From the NCBI GenBank assembly GCA_023438065.1, contig JAEXRH010000017.1, positions 33,642 through 97,641 on the forward strand: a stretch of DNA of 64,000 bases. The letters run 5' to 3'. Below, piece after piece: positions 25,272 to 33,478 of the stretch (position 1 is its first letter; every line of letters begins with the position of its first letter). The stretch is from Spirochaetota bacterium. GTDB lineage: Bacteria > Spirochaetota > Spirochaetia > Treponematales > Treponemataceae. The notes under the pieces were generated by a model, which was not told where the DNA came from, did not search any database, and saw nothing but the letters and a program-made list of their open reading frames with translations. A program made the position numbers and the translations under genes.

Positions 25272-27742
25272 CAGGCGTATCCTTCGGTCTTGAGCGCGTC
25301 CTTGAGCCGCGCGAACTCGGCCATCGTCCGCTCGAGCGCCTTCTTGAGCTCTTCGGCCGAGAGGGATCCTGAGCCCTTCTCGATCTCGAGCGCGGCGGCG
25401 GCGAGGCGCTTGGCGGTGACGTTGAGCGAGCTTCCCTTGATGAGGTGCGCGGTTCTCGACGCCGCCTCGAGCGAGCCCGACCGGATGTCCTCGGCGAGGA
25501 TGCCGAGGTGCTCCTCCGTCTGCGCGAGGTACTCGCCGACGAGCGCGCGCGCTCCCTCGACGTCCCCCATCATGATCTCGCAAAGTTCCGCGCTCGAGAA
25601 GGTTTCGGGGTCGACCTGGCCCTGTCCCGCGGTTTCCGTTTTTCCGGTTCCGTCAGCCTCGCTCATCTGTCGCTCCTTGAGGAATCTGGTTATGACTTCG
25701 AACACGTCCTGTCGCTTGTAGGGTTTCGGGAGGATGTCGTCCATGCCCGCCGCGAGGCATTGTTCCCGCTCGTCCGATTGCGCGCTCGCGGTGCAGGCGA
25801 CGATGGGGCATTGGTACCCGTTCTCTCGTATCCAGGTGGCGGCCTCGTAGCCGTTCATGTTAGGCATCTGGATGTCCATGAATACGAGGTTTATCGTCGC
25901 GACCGCGAAGGCCTTGGTCGCCTCGAGTCCGTCGGAAGCCTGGATGACGCGCGCCCCCGCCTTCTCGAGGAAGATGGTCAGGAGTTTGCGGTTTACGGGA
26001 TGGTCCTCCGCGACGAGTATCGTGAGCCCCTCGGCGAGGTTGTCGTTGCTTGGCGCGGGCTCGACCGCGGGCTCGGCCCTGACCGGCGTCGCGACCTCGT
26101 CCGTCGAGTCGAGTTCCTCGAGCTCGACGGATTCCTCGCCGCCCTTCTGTCCCGGTCCGTCCTCGTCGACGACCTCGAGATCGATCGAGGACGCGAAATG
26201 TTCCTTGAGGAGGTCGGCGAGCATCCGGCGCTTGACCGGTTTGTAGAGGTAGCCGTTGAACCACTCGAGGAGCTTCATCTTCGCCTCCGCGCCGAAGCTT
26301 CCCTCGGGAACCATGAGGTAGAGCTGTGCCTGGTTGATGTCGCGGTTCTTGTTGATCTCGGCGGCGAGTCGCCAACCGTCCATCTCGGGCATGACCATGT
26401 CGATGAGCACGATGTCGAACGGGCGTCGCGACTGCCGGGCGGCGTGAAGCATGCCGAGCGCGAATATGCCGCTCGTCGCGCGCGTGACCTGCGAGTAGCC
26501 GAGCGAGCCGAGCGTGCGCTCGAGGATGTCGAGGGAGCGCTCGCTGTCGTCGACGAGGAGGAATCGCGTCGTGGGCGAGAGCTTGAGCGTCTCCTCGGCC
26601 GGCTGGGTCTCCGCCTTGACGAGCGGTATGTCGAACCAGAAGACGGATCCGCCCGATTCCGCCGACCTGACGCCGATCTCGCCGTCCATGAGCCTGACGA
26701 TATTCCGGGAAATCGCGAGCCCGAGTCCCGTGCCGCCGTATTTCCGCGTCGTCGAGGAGTCGGCCTGCACGAACTGCGCGAAGAGCCGCGATTGCACCTC
26801 TTCGGGGATTCCGATCCCGGAGTCGATCACCTCGAAGTGGACGTACTCCCCCGCGGGGTTCTTGAGGGAAACCGCGCCTTCGCGGACGACGGGAAACGCC
26901 TTGACGTGGATGAATCCCGTCTCGGTGAACTTGACCGCGTTCTTGACGAGGTTGAGGATTACCTGACGGAGCCTGATCGGGTCGCCGACGAACGAGGTCG
27001 GAAGTTCGGGGTCGATGTCGATGCAGATCTCGAGGCCCTTCTTGTGCGCTTCCATGGACACGAGGTCGACCGTCTGCTCGACGACGTCGTCGAGGCGGTA
27101 ATCGATGTTCTCTATCTTGAGCTGACCGGCCTCTACCTTCGAGATGTCGAGGATGTCGTTGATGAGGGTGAGCATGACGTCGGCGCTGAAGCGGACTTGC
27201 CGCGCGTATTCGGTTTGCTCCTCGTCGAGTTTCGTTTCGGAGAGGAGTTCCATCATGCCGATGATCGTCTGTATCGGGGTCCTGATCTCGTGGCTGATGT
27301 TGGCGAGGAACTGGCTTCGCGAAACGCTCGCCTTCTCGGCGCTTTCCTTCGCCTGGACGAGATGGCTTTCCTTGAGTTTTTGGCCCGTGATGTCCTCGAT
27401 GAGCGCGAGGTACCGCCCGTCCTCCTCGCGGTTCATCGTGAGCTTGTACCAGGCTTCCTCCTGGCCGTCCCTGGCGAGCGCGAAATCGAACACGAAGAAG
27501 GGAATGGCGTTCGTCACGAGGTAGTCGAAGCGGATCGCGTCCTCGCCGTTCGCCCCCGAGAGGATCACGTCCCTGATGTTCGGTTTGCCCTTGCCCGCCT
27601 TCTTTTCCGGGGAGACGAGCGCTCCTATGGTTTCGGTGGCGGCGTCGTTCCGCGCCTCGATGGTACCGTCCGCGGAGAGGATGAGGACCGGGACGCGCGA
27701 CTTGAGGAGGTAGTCGACGGGGACGTTTTGAGCGATGGCCAT
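25271..27742 (-). CDS. Hybrid sensor histidine kinase: PAS-HisKA-HATPase-REC-REC-HPt
   Basis: 823 residues, soluble, with no membrane span. An N-terminal PAS-like domain (about 10-120) is followed by a HisKA box, ANISHEIRTP with phospho-acceptor H151. Then come the HATPase N, G1 and G2 boxes (NLVKNAVKFT, DSGIGIP, GGTGLGLAIS). Receiver 1 has DD and LIDMVMPEMDG but lacks the switch threonine (LYLMVPEG). Receiver 2 is complete (AEDHPVN, VFMDIQMPNMNG, CTAS, KPYK). A C-terminal HPt domain has AHLIKGSS. This is a full internal phosphorelay. It is coupled by TGATG overlaps to a multi-receiver regulator upstream and a PHP phosphatase downstream. Confidence 0.93.
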   Translation of the reverse strand: MAIAQNVPVDYLLKSRVPVLILSADGTIEARNDAATETIGALVSPEKKAGKGKPNIRDVILSGANGEDAIRFDYLVTNAIPFFVFDFALARDGQEEAWYKLTMNREEDGRYLALIEDITGQKLKESHLVQAKESAEKASVSRSQFLANISHEIRTPIQTIIGMMELLSETKLDEEQTEYARQVRFSADVMLTLINDILDISKVEAGQLKIENIDYRLDDVVEQTVDLVSMEAHKKGLEICIDIDPELPTSFVGDPIRLRQVILNLVKNAVKFTETGFIHVKAFPVVREGAVSLKNPAGEYVHFEVIDSGIGIPEEVQSRLFAQFVQADSSTTRKYGGTGLGLAISRNIVRLMDGEIGVRSAESGGSVFWFDIPLVKAETQPAEETLKLSPTTRFLLVDDSERSLDILERTLGSLGYSQVTRATSGIFALGMLHAARQSRRPFDIVLIDMVMPEMDGWRLAAEINKNRDINQAQLYLMVPEGSFGAEAKMKLLEWFNGYLYKPVKRRMLADLLKEHFASSIDLEVVDEDGPGQKGGEESVELEELDSTDEVATPVRAEPAVEPAPSNDNLAEGLTILVAEDHPVNRKLLTIFLEKAGARVIQASDGLEATKAFAVATINLVFMDIQMPNMNGYEAATWIRENGYQCPIVACTASAQSDEREQCLAAGMDDILPKPYKRQDVFEVITRFLKERQMSEADGTGKTETAGQGQVDPETFSSAELCEIMMGDVEGARALVGEYLAQTEEHLGILAEDIRSGSLEAASRTAHLIKGSSLNVTAKRLAAAALEIEKGSGSLSAEELKKALERTMAEFARLKDALKTEGYA

Positions 27743-28986
27743 CAGATCGTCGCCTGCAGGGTTTCTATCGCCTTCGCGAGTATGGCCTCCGGCTTGAGCG
27801 GCTTGATCATGTAGCTTCGCACGCCCGTAGAGAGGACCTTCATCACCGCCTCCCGCTGGCTGATCGAGGAGAGCACGATTACCGGCGTCGTGATGTCGTT
27901 CTCTTTCATCTTCGCGAGCACCTCGAGGCCGTTCATCACCGGCATCATGAGGTCGAGGAATATGAGGTCGTAGGAGCCGCCGATCATGCGGGGAAGGAAT
28001 TCCGCTCCGGACTCGAAGAGCTCCACGGCCGCGTTGATGGACTGGAAGGTTTTCGCGAGGACGGTCCTGATGACGACGTCGTCGTCGACCACGGCTATCT
28101 TGATGTCGTGCGCGACCGACTTGAGTGACTCGATCTCGCTCTTGAAGCGCATCTCGAGCGCCGAGCCGTCGCGCGAGGAGGCGTCGCCGCCCTGGAGGAT
28201 CTTCTCGCTGATGAGGGTAGACGTGTCGGTCACGCCGATCGCGTCGCGAAGGAGCGAGTCGATCGCCTTCGAGAGGTCGGTGACCACCTGGATGTCCGCG
28301 TACGCCTTGTTTCCCTCGATGAAGTCGCGCGCGAAGCAGTCGAGCGTGAGTATCTTGATGTTCCGGTTCTTGATCGAGGGGTCGGCCATCACGCTTTCCA
28401 TGAGGAGCTCGAGGTTCGGGCCGTCGACGAAGGAGAGCGAGAGGTCCGTCATCATGACGAGGATCTTCGGGGCGTTGAGGTTGTAGAGCGAGATGAGCTC
28501 CCGGATACGGTACTTGAGGAGCTCGGTCTTCTCGCGGTTGAAGCCTTGCGCGATCTCGACGAAGATGATGTTGTCGTTGACGCGCGCCTCCATGATGCAC
28601 GGGGTCGTGTCGATGTCGAAGTCGACCTTGATGATTTCGGTTATGGCCGCGAAGAGCTGGTCGACCTTGAGCGGCTTCGGGATGATCTTCTTGACGTTGT
28701 ACCCGGAAAGCCTCGTGACGTCGGCTTTCTCGATTTTCTGGGCGAGGAGGAAGACCGGGATGTCCCGGCCGTTCGGATCCGCCTTTTTCGCGTCGAGGAG
28801 CTCGTACACGAAATTCCTCGAGGAATTGAAGTCGATGATCATGAGATCGGGGACGGTAATGCGGAGCTTCGAGAGGCTGTCGAGCTTGCCCTTCCCGAAT
28901 TCCGTCGTCACGTGCTTGGCCTCGAGTTTGGCCTTTATGTAATCGCGAAAAACGTTTGATTCATCTATTAACAGCACTTGTTTCAT
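27742..28986 (-). CDS. Two-receiver response regulator with a central STAS-like domain
   Basis: 414 residues without a DNA-binding domain. The N-terminal receiver (about 1-115) has LLIDESN and MIIDFNSS but lacks a clear switch Thr/Ser (FLLAQK). The middle (about 125-215) resembles a STAS or anti-sigma antagonist fold (EARVNDNIIFVEIAQGFNRE). The C-terminal receiver (about 292-414) is complete: VVDDDVV, FLDLMMPVMNG, LSS, KPLK. It is probably a phosphorelay partner of the hybrid kinase, whose ATG overlaps its stop. There is no ribosome site. A TATAAT lies eight bases before the ATG. Confidence 0.85.
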   Translation of the reverse strand: MKQVLLIDESNVFRDYIKAKLEAKHVTTEFGKGKLDSLSKLRITVPDLMIIDFNSSRNFVYELLDAKKADPNGRDIPVFLLAQKIEKADVTRLSGYNVKKIIPKPLKVDQLFAAITEIIKVDFDIDTTPCIMEARVNDNIIFVEIAQGFNREKTELLKYRIRELISLYNLNAPKILVMMTDLSLSFVDGPNLELLMESVMADPSIKNRNIKILTLDCFARDFIEGNKAYADIQVVTDLSKAIDSLLRDAIGVTDTSTLISEKILQGGDASSRDGSALEMRFKSEIESLKSVAHDIKIAVVDDDVVIRTVLAKTFQSINAAVELFESGAEFLPRMIGGSYDLIFLDLMMPVMNGLEVLAKMKENDITTPVIVLSSISQREAVMKVLSTGVRSYMIKPLKPEAILAKAIETLQATI

Positions 28987-28994
28987 ATATTATT

Positions 28995-29022
28995 ATTATA
29001 CAAGCGACTCTACTTTCTTGAA
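28995..29022 (-). promoter_or_regulatory. Promoter for the signalling operon; near-leaderless
   Basis: Minus strand TTCAAG (29022-29017), 16 bases, TATAAT (29000-28995), then eight AT-rich bases to ATG 28986. No Shine-Dalgarno sequence. Confidence 0.6.
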
Positions 29023-29033
29023 AGGGTATAAGC

Positions 29034-29582
29034 ATGAAAAACGCGTACGTGTTCCTTGCGGACGGATTCGAGGAGGTCGAGGCGATTACCCCGATCGATT
29101 ATCTGAGGCGCGCCGGGGTTTCCGTGACCGTCGTGGGCGTTTCGGGCCGGACCGCCGTGTCCGCGAGAAAGATCGTCGTCGAGTGCGATCGGGCTCTCGC
29201 GGAGGTCGTTTCCGGGCCGCTTCCGGATCTCGCGGTGCTTCCCGGAGGCGCCAAAGGGAGCGAGAATCTCGCGGCCTCGACCGAGCTGAAGGGCCTCGTC
29301 GGCCGGATGCTCGCCGAAAAGCGGCTCGTGGGCGCGATCTGCGCCGCCCCGGCGGTCGCGCTCGGGGGCTGGGGGTACCTTACGGGAAGGAAATATACCT
29401 GTTATCCGGGTGAGGGAGACTCCCTTCCGGTAAAGCCCCTCTCAGCGCGCGTCGTCACCGACGGGAATCTCGTCACCGCGCGCGCGGCCGGGGTCGCGGA
29501 GGAGTTCGCGCTCGAGCTCGTGAGGGTCCTGGTCGGCCCCGATGAGGCCGCGAAGATCGCGCAGGCGATTCTCGCGCGCTAG
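29034..29582 (+). CDS. DJ-1/PfpI family protein
   Basis: 182 residues covering the whole DJ-1/ThiJ/PfpI fold. It starts AYVFLADGFEEVEAITPIDYLRRAG, contains LAVLPGGAKGSENLA, and has the conserved nucleophile-elbow cysteine in VGAICAAPAVAL. Members act in oxidative stress defence or as glyoxalase/deglycase-type enzymes. The subfamily closest by length is YajL/DJ-1. An AAAGGG ribosome site precedes the ATG. It ends with a four-base tail-to-tail overlap with the PfkB kinase gene. Confidence 0.9.
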   Translation: MKNAYVFLADGFEEVEAITPIDYLRRAGVSVTVVGVSGRTAVSARKIVVECDRALAEVVSGPLPDLAVLPGGAKGSENLAASTELKGLVGRMLAEKRLVGAICAAPAVALGGWGYLTGRKYTCYPGEGDSLPVKPLSARVVTDGNLVTARAAGVAEEFALELVRVLVGPDEAAKIAQAILAR

Positions 29583-30619
29583 GAAAGGCGGGAAAGCCTC
29601 CGCGCGATCGCGGCGAAGTCATCCTTCGCGAGCCTCGTTCCCGGCGCGGAAAGGCAGGCCCGCGCGGCGAGGTTTCCGGCCTCGAGACATTCGGCGAGGC
29701 TATGGCAACCGAGTCTCGCCGCGAGGAAGGCCCCCGCGAAGGTATCTCCGGCGCCGGTGTCGTCGAGCGGATAGCGGACCGGCTCGGTCATCGCCTCGGT
29801 CTTCCCCTTCGCCGTCCAGCATTCCGCCCCCCGTTCACCCCGTTTCACGACGATGCACGCCGTGCCCGAGCCCGATCGCGCGTAATGGGAAAAGACCATG
29901 TCGGCCCGCTCGTTCGGGGCGTATCCCGAAAGGTCGACCGGCACGGTTTTCTCGAGCGAGACGGCGAGCGCGCGGGCCTCGTCCTCGTTGAGGAAGACCG
30001 TCGCGCCCGATTCGGCGAGAAGCCGCTCGATGACGGCGCTTTTCTCCCGGACGATGTCCGCGGCGGCGACGTCAATCGCGAGCGGAACCTTCGATACCCT
30101 GCATGCGCGCGTGATTTTTTCGAAGACATCCCGGTTCCTGAGGGTTTGACCGTCGACGAACACCGTTCGCGCCCGCGATACGAGCGCGTCGTCTATCTGC
30201 CCCGCGTCAAGCGTGGGCGCGGCCCCCGGCGCGCAGGCGACCGATTTCATGCCCCCCGGCATGTGGAGCACGAGGCAGCGCCCCGTCGGTTTCGTCCTGC
30301 GTTCGAGGATCGTCCGTACCCCCGATTCCGCGAGGTCATCCATGAACGATCTCGCCCACCGATCGTCCTCCCGGTCCTCGGTGCCCACGCACCCGACGGC
30401 GGCGCATTCGAGACCGAGGAAGGACGCCGCCTTGAGCGCGTTCGGGACGCATCCCCCTGAAACCGGGATGGGCGTCGGGACGGCGATGAGAAGCTCGTCG
30501 AGCCGCTCGGGCGGGACATGCGACGACCTGTTCGGGTGAAGACCGAGCGCGAGCGCGATATCCTCGTCGGAAAAACTGAAGATGTCGAGGAGGGCGTTGC
30601 CGATTCCGAGAATGTCCAT
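29579..30619 (-). CDS. PfkB-family carbohydrate/nucleoside kinase
   Basis: 346 residues, ribokinase fold. The N-terminal GIGNALLDIFS and SGGCVPNALKAASFLG motifs bind the sugar. The C-terminal DTGAGDTFAGAFLAARLG motif holds the catalytic Asp and anion hole. An N-terminal segment like that of adenosine kinases (ALLDIF) favours a nucleoside or sugar substrate over fructose-6-phosphate, but this is not decisive. AAAGGAT precedes the start. Its last four bases overlap the convergent DJ-1 gene stop. Confidence 0.88.
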   Translation of the reverse strand: MDILGIGNALLDIFSFSDEDIALALGLHPNRSSHVPPERLDELLIAVPTPIPVSGGCVPNALKAASFLGLECAAVGCVGTEDREDDRWARSFMDDLAESGVRTILERRTKPTGRCLVLHMPGGMKSVACAPGAAPTLDAGQIDDALVSRARTVFVDGQTLRNRDVFEKITRACRVSKVPLAIDVAAADIVREKSAVIERLLAESGATVFLNEDEARALAVSLEKTVPVDLSGYAPNERADMVFSHYARSGSGTACIVVKRGERGAECWTAKGKTEAMTEPVRYPLDDTGAGDTFAGAFLAARLGCHSLAECLEAGNLAARACLSAPGTRLAKDDFAAIARRLSRLS

Positions 30620-30707
30620 TCGGGGGTATCCTTTCCGTCCAGAGCGGTAGTATGGTAACTGTAGCTCATTCCCGCCGGGAACTCCAGAGGCGAGAGCCCG
30701 GCGAACA

Positions 30708-30746
30708 AAAAAGAAGCCGCCCGGACGATCCGGACGGCTTCTTTTT
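30708..30746 (-). terminator. Intrinsic terminator downstream of ackA
   Basis: AAAAAGAAGCCG (30708-30719) pairs with CGGCTTCTTTTT (30735-30746), with an inner CCGGA/TCCGG extension. T tracts lie on either strand. It is positioned 33 bases past the ackA stop. Confidence 0.88.
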
Positions 30747-30778
30747 CCTCGTTTCGGGTTTGCGGGCGAAATCGCCCG

Positions 30779-32128
30779 TTACTTGGCCCCGGGAATTGTA
30801 ACGATGATCTCGGCGAGCTTCGGGTTTTTCTCGAGGTCGCGCTTGAGACCCTCGACGCGACCCTTGTTCGCGTAATTCGGGGACTGGAAGGAGTAGGTGA
30901 AGTTCGTGTGGACGTCGTAATTGCCCTTCATGAGCGCGTAGGCGTCCTCGGTCATGACGAGCTCCTCGTCGGTCGGGATGACGAAGATCTTGATCGGGGA
31001 GTCGTCGGCGCTGATGCAGGTTTCGGCGTTACGGGTCATCGCGAGCTCGTTCTTCGCGGGATCGATCTTGATCCCGAGGTGCTCGAGTCCCTTGCAGACC
31101 GCGAGGCGGACGGGCTTCGAGAACTCGCCGACCCCCGCGGTAAAGACGAGCGCGTCGGGGGCCTGGCCCATCGCGGCGATGTAGCTTCCGATATACTTCC
31201 GGAGGCGATAGGTCTCGAGGTTAAACGCGAGCTCGGCGCGCTTGTCGCCCGCCTCCATCGCCTTGATGACGTCGCGGCGGTCGACGTACTTGCCGGAGAC
31301 CCCGAGGAGCCCCGACTTCTTGTTGAGCGCGTTGTCGACCTCCTGCACGGTCATGTTCGCCTTTCGCATCATGTAGAAGGCGAGCGCCGGATCGCAGTCG
31401 CCCGAGCGGGTTCCCATCACGAGGCCCTCGAGCGGGGTGATTCCCATCGAGGTGTCGAAGCACTTGCCGTTTTTCACGCAGCACATCGAGGCGCCGTTGC
31501 CGATGTGGGCGATGATGACGTTCGTGTCGGCGGGCTTCTTTCCGAGAACGACCGAGGCGCGCTTGGCGGTGTAGAGGAAGCTCGTGCCGTGGAAGCCGTA
31601 GCGGCGGACGGCGTACTGCTCGTACCACTCGTAGGGGACGGCGTACATGAAGCTCGTGTCCGGCATCGTCTGGTGCCAGGCGGTATCCATGACCGCGCAG
31701 TGGGGAACGTTCGGGAGCACCTTCTGCGCCGCCTCGATGCCCATGATGTTCGCGGGGTTGTGGAGGGGTCCGAGATCCTGCACCTCGCGGAAGGTCTCGA
31801 GGATCTCCGGGGTGACGATCACGCTCTTGGTGAACTTGTTTCCGCCGTGGAGGACGCGGTGACCGACGGCCTTGATGACCGACATGTCCTTGATGACCCC
31901 GACCTCGGGATCGGTGAGGGTGCGGATGATGAGCTCGACGGCGACCGTGTGGTTCGGGCACTCGTGGTTGACCTTGTATTCGCTCTTTCCCTTCGCGTTG
32001 TGCGTGATCGACCCGCCTTCCTGGGTGACGCGTTCGACGACGCCCGAGGCGAGCACGTCCTGATTGTCCCAGTCGAAAACCTGGTACTTCGCGGACGAAC
32101 TTCCGCAGTTGAGGGTAAGAATAACCAT
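30779..32128 (-). CDS. ackA: Acetate kinase
   Basis: 449 residues. It makes ATP and acetate from acetyl phosphate, the energy-yielding end of acetate fermentation. Clear family markers are the start LTLNCGSSSAKYQVFD, GHRVLHGG, MDTAWHQTMP, the YGFHGTS loop, AHIGNGASMC, DTSMGITPLEGLVMGTRSGD and VFTAGVGE. A C-terminal extension of about 40 residues (VHTNFTYSFQSPNYANKGRV onward) makes it longer than the usual 400. AGGAG precedes the ATG. No phosphotransacetylase gene is adjacent. Confidence 0.97.
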   Translation of the reverse strand: MVILTLNCGSSSAKYQVFDWDNQDVLASGVVERVTQEGGSITHNAKGKSEYKVNHECPNHTVAVELIIRTLTDPEVGVIKDMSVIKAVGHRVLHGGNKFTKSVIVTPEILETFREVQDLGPLHNPANIMGIEAAQKVLPNVPHCAVMDTAWHQTMPDTSFMYAVPYEWYEQYAVRRYGFHGTSFLYTAKRASVVLGKKPADTNVIIAHIGNGASMCCVKNGKCFDTSMGITPLEGLVMGTRSGDCDPALAFYMMRKANMTVQEVDNALNKKSGLLGVSGKYVDRRDVIKAMEAGDKRAELAFNLETYRLRKYIGSYIAAMGQAPDALVFTAGVGEFSKPVRLAVCKGLEHLGIKIDPAKNELAMTRNAETCISADDSPIKIFVIPTDEELVMTEDAYALMKGNYDVHTNFTYSFQSPNYANKGRVEGLKRDLEKNPKLAEIIVTIPGAK

Positions 32129-32171
32129 AAGAATACTCCTAGATAGGTAAGAATTGTGTAGAGATTCGAGG

Positions 32172-32200
32172 ATTTTACCCCTAACCGGATGAAGTTTCAA
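32172..32200 (-). promoter_or_regulatory. ackA promoter
   Basis: Minus strand TTGAAA (32200-32195), 17 bases, TAAAAT (32177-32172). A leader of about 37 bases carries TAGGAG before ATG 32128. Confidence 0.75.
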
Positions 32201-32287
32201 TACGGAGCGGTCACGGGACCGGCAGTCTGGCGTTTCGGGGCGATCCGTAGTACACTGGCCAAAACGACGGGCTCGGGGAGGCACTCT

Positions 32288-33181
32288 ATGGCGGATAAAA
32301 AACAGGACTGGTTCGAAAGCGAATCCTTTTGGGCGCAGTACTCGCCCGTTCTCTTCGACGCGAAACGGTGGGCCGAGGCGCCCTCGGTCGCCGAGGGCGT
32401 TCTCCGCATCATCGGCGCGCCGGTTCGCTGGTCGGGCTCCGCCGCGAAAGACCACGCCGAAACCGCCCTCCGCGAGGAAGCCTCCGAGGCCGACGGTTCC
32501 GCGCCCCCTTCCCGCGATCGCGCCGGTTCTCCCGACGGTACCGCCTCTCCTTACGGCGCCGAGGGTCCGGCAATTCTCGACGCGGGCTGCGGGCCCGGGC
32601 GCATCGCGGTCGAACTCGCGCTCCGCGGCGCGCGCGTGACCGGCGTCGACCTCATCAGGGGCTTCCTCAACGCCGCGCACGATTCCGCCGAGGACGAGGG
32701 CGTCTCGCTCGACCTCGAGCAGGCGGATCTCCGTTCCTTCGTCCGTCCCGAGACCTACGACGCCGCGGTGAGCCTTTACACGAGCTTCGGCTATTGCGAC
32801 ACGATCGAGGAGGACATGCAGATCCTCAAAAACGTCGCTTCCTCGCTCAAGAAAGGCGGCTGGTTCGTTCTCGAGATGACCGGCCGCGAGATCGCCGTCC
32901 GCGACTTCACCGAGGGCGAGTGGTTCGAGCGCGGCGGCTTCACCGTCCTCACCGAGTTCTCCGTCGTCGGAGCCTGGGAGGGCTTGCGCTCCCGCTGGAT
33001 GCTCATCGACGAGTCGGGCCGGAAAATCGACCACGCCTTCGTTCAGCGCCTCTATTCCGCCGTCGAGCTCAAGCGCCTCATGCAGGCCTCGGGCTTTTCC
33101 TCCGTCGAGATCTACGGCGACTTCGACTTTTCCCCCTACAACGAAAAGGCGCGGACCATGGTCCTCGTCGGTCGTAAATAA
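32288..33181 (+). CDS. Class I SAM-dependent methyltransferase
   Basis: 297 residues. The SAM-binding motif I is ILDAGCGPGRIAVELA, followed by the acidic end of strand 2 (VTGVDLIRGFL), LEQADLRSF and a post-motif strand AAVSLYTSFGY. The N-terminal part (WFESESFWAQYSPVLFD) is typical of small-molecule methyltransferases of the Methyltransf_25/11 group. A low-complexity Ala/Ser/Gly/Asp insert (about 50-95) interrupts the fold before motif I. GGGGAGG precedes the ATG. Substrate unknown. Confidence 0.87.
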   Translation: MADKKQDWFESESFWAQYSPVLFDAKRWAEAPSVAEGVLRIIGAPVRWSGSAAKDHAETALREEASEADGSAPPSRDRAGSPDGTASPYGAEGPAILDAGCGPGRIAVELALRGARVTGVDLIRGFLNAAHDSAEDEGVSLDLEQADLRSFVRPETYDAAVSLYTSFGYCDTIEEDMQILKNVASSLKKGGWFVLEMTGREIAVRDFTEGEWFERGGFTVLTEFSVVGAWEGLRSRWMLIDESGRKIDHAFVQRLYSAVELKRLMQASGFSSVEIYGDFDFSPYNEKARTMVLVGRK

Positions 33182-33185
33182 AAGA

Positions 33186-33205
33186 GGGGAACCATCCGGT
33201 TCCCC
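33186..33205 (+). terminator. Hairpin after the methyltransferase gene
   Basis: GGGGAACC-ATCC-GGTTCCCC begins four bases after the stop codon. There is no T tract, so it may be a Rho-type or mRNA-stability hairpin rather than a canonical terminator. Confidence 0.4.
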
Positions 33206-33385
33206 GCGAGGAACGGGCGCGATCTCAAGGCGGCACGAGTCGGCGCCTCGAGTTCGTCTCGTCGAGCGCCATTCACGTTCCTCGCCGAATCGCCGCTTTC
33301 GTCACGCGCCCATTCCTCGCGCGAGCGCGTCCGTTCCCTACAGTATAAAGAGAAGAACACGACACGGGTTCCCCTGGCTCCGAAA

Positions 33386-33408
33386 GTTTTTCGCGCGAGG
33401 CGAAAAAC
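33386..33408. other. Perfect hairpin in the 297-bp gap before nnrD
   Basis: GTTTTTCGC-GCGAG-GCGAAAAAC is a perfect 9-bp stem. A TACAGTATAAA-like -10 sequence lies about 45 bases upstream. Together these could mark a small RNA ending in a terminator-like hairpin, but nothing else in the gap supports a gene. Confidence 0.25.
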
Positions 33409-33466
33409 GTTTCTCCGCCACCCCTCCGGTCGGGTGATCCGCTTCCCGCGATCGCCCCGCGAGGTG

Positions 33467-33472
33467 TAGAAT
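33467..33472 (+). promoter_or_regulatory. nnrD -10 element; leaderless
   Basis: TAGAAT ends exactly six bases before ATG 33479. There is no ribosome site, and the -35 region is weak (TTCCCG, 18 bases upstream). Confidence 0.5.
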
Positions 33473-33478
33473 GGTTCC

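Noticed and set aside
25445..27814. 789-codon plus-strand frame
   Set aside because: Mirror of the hybrid kinase gene. Repetitive Asp/Arg/Leu content and no ribosome site.
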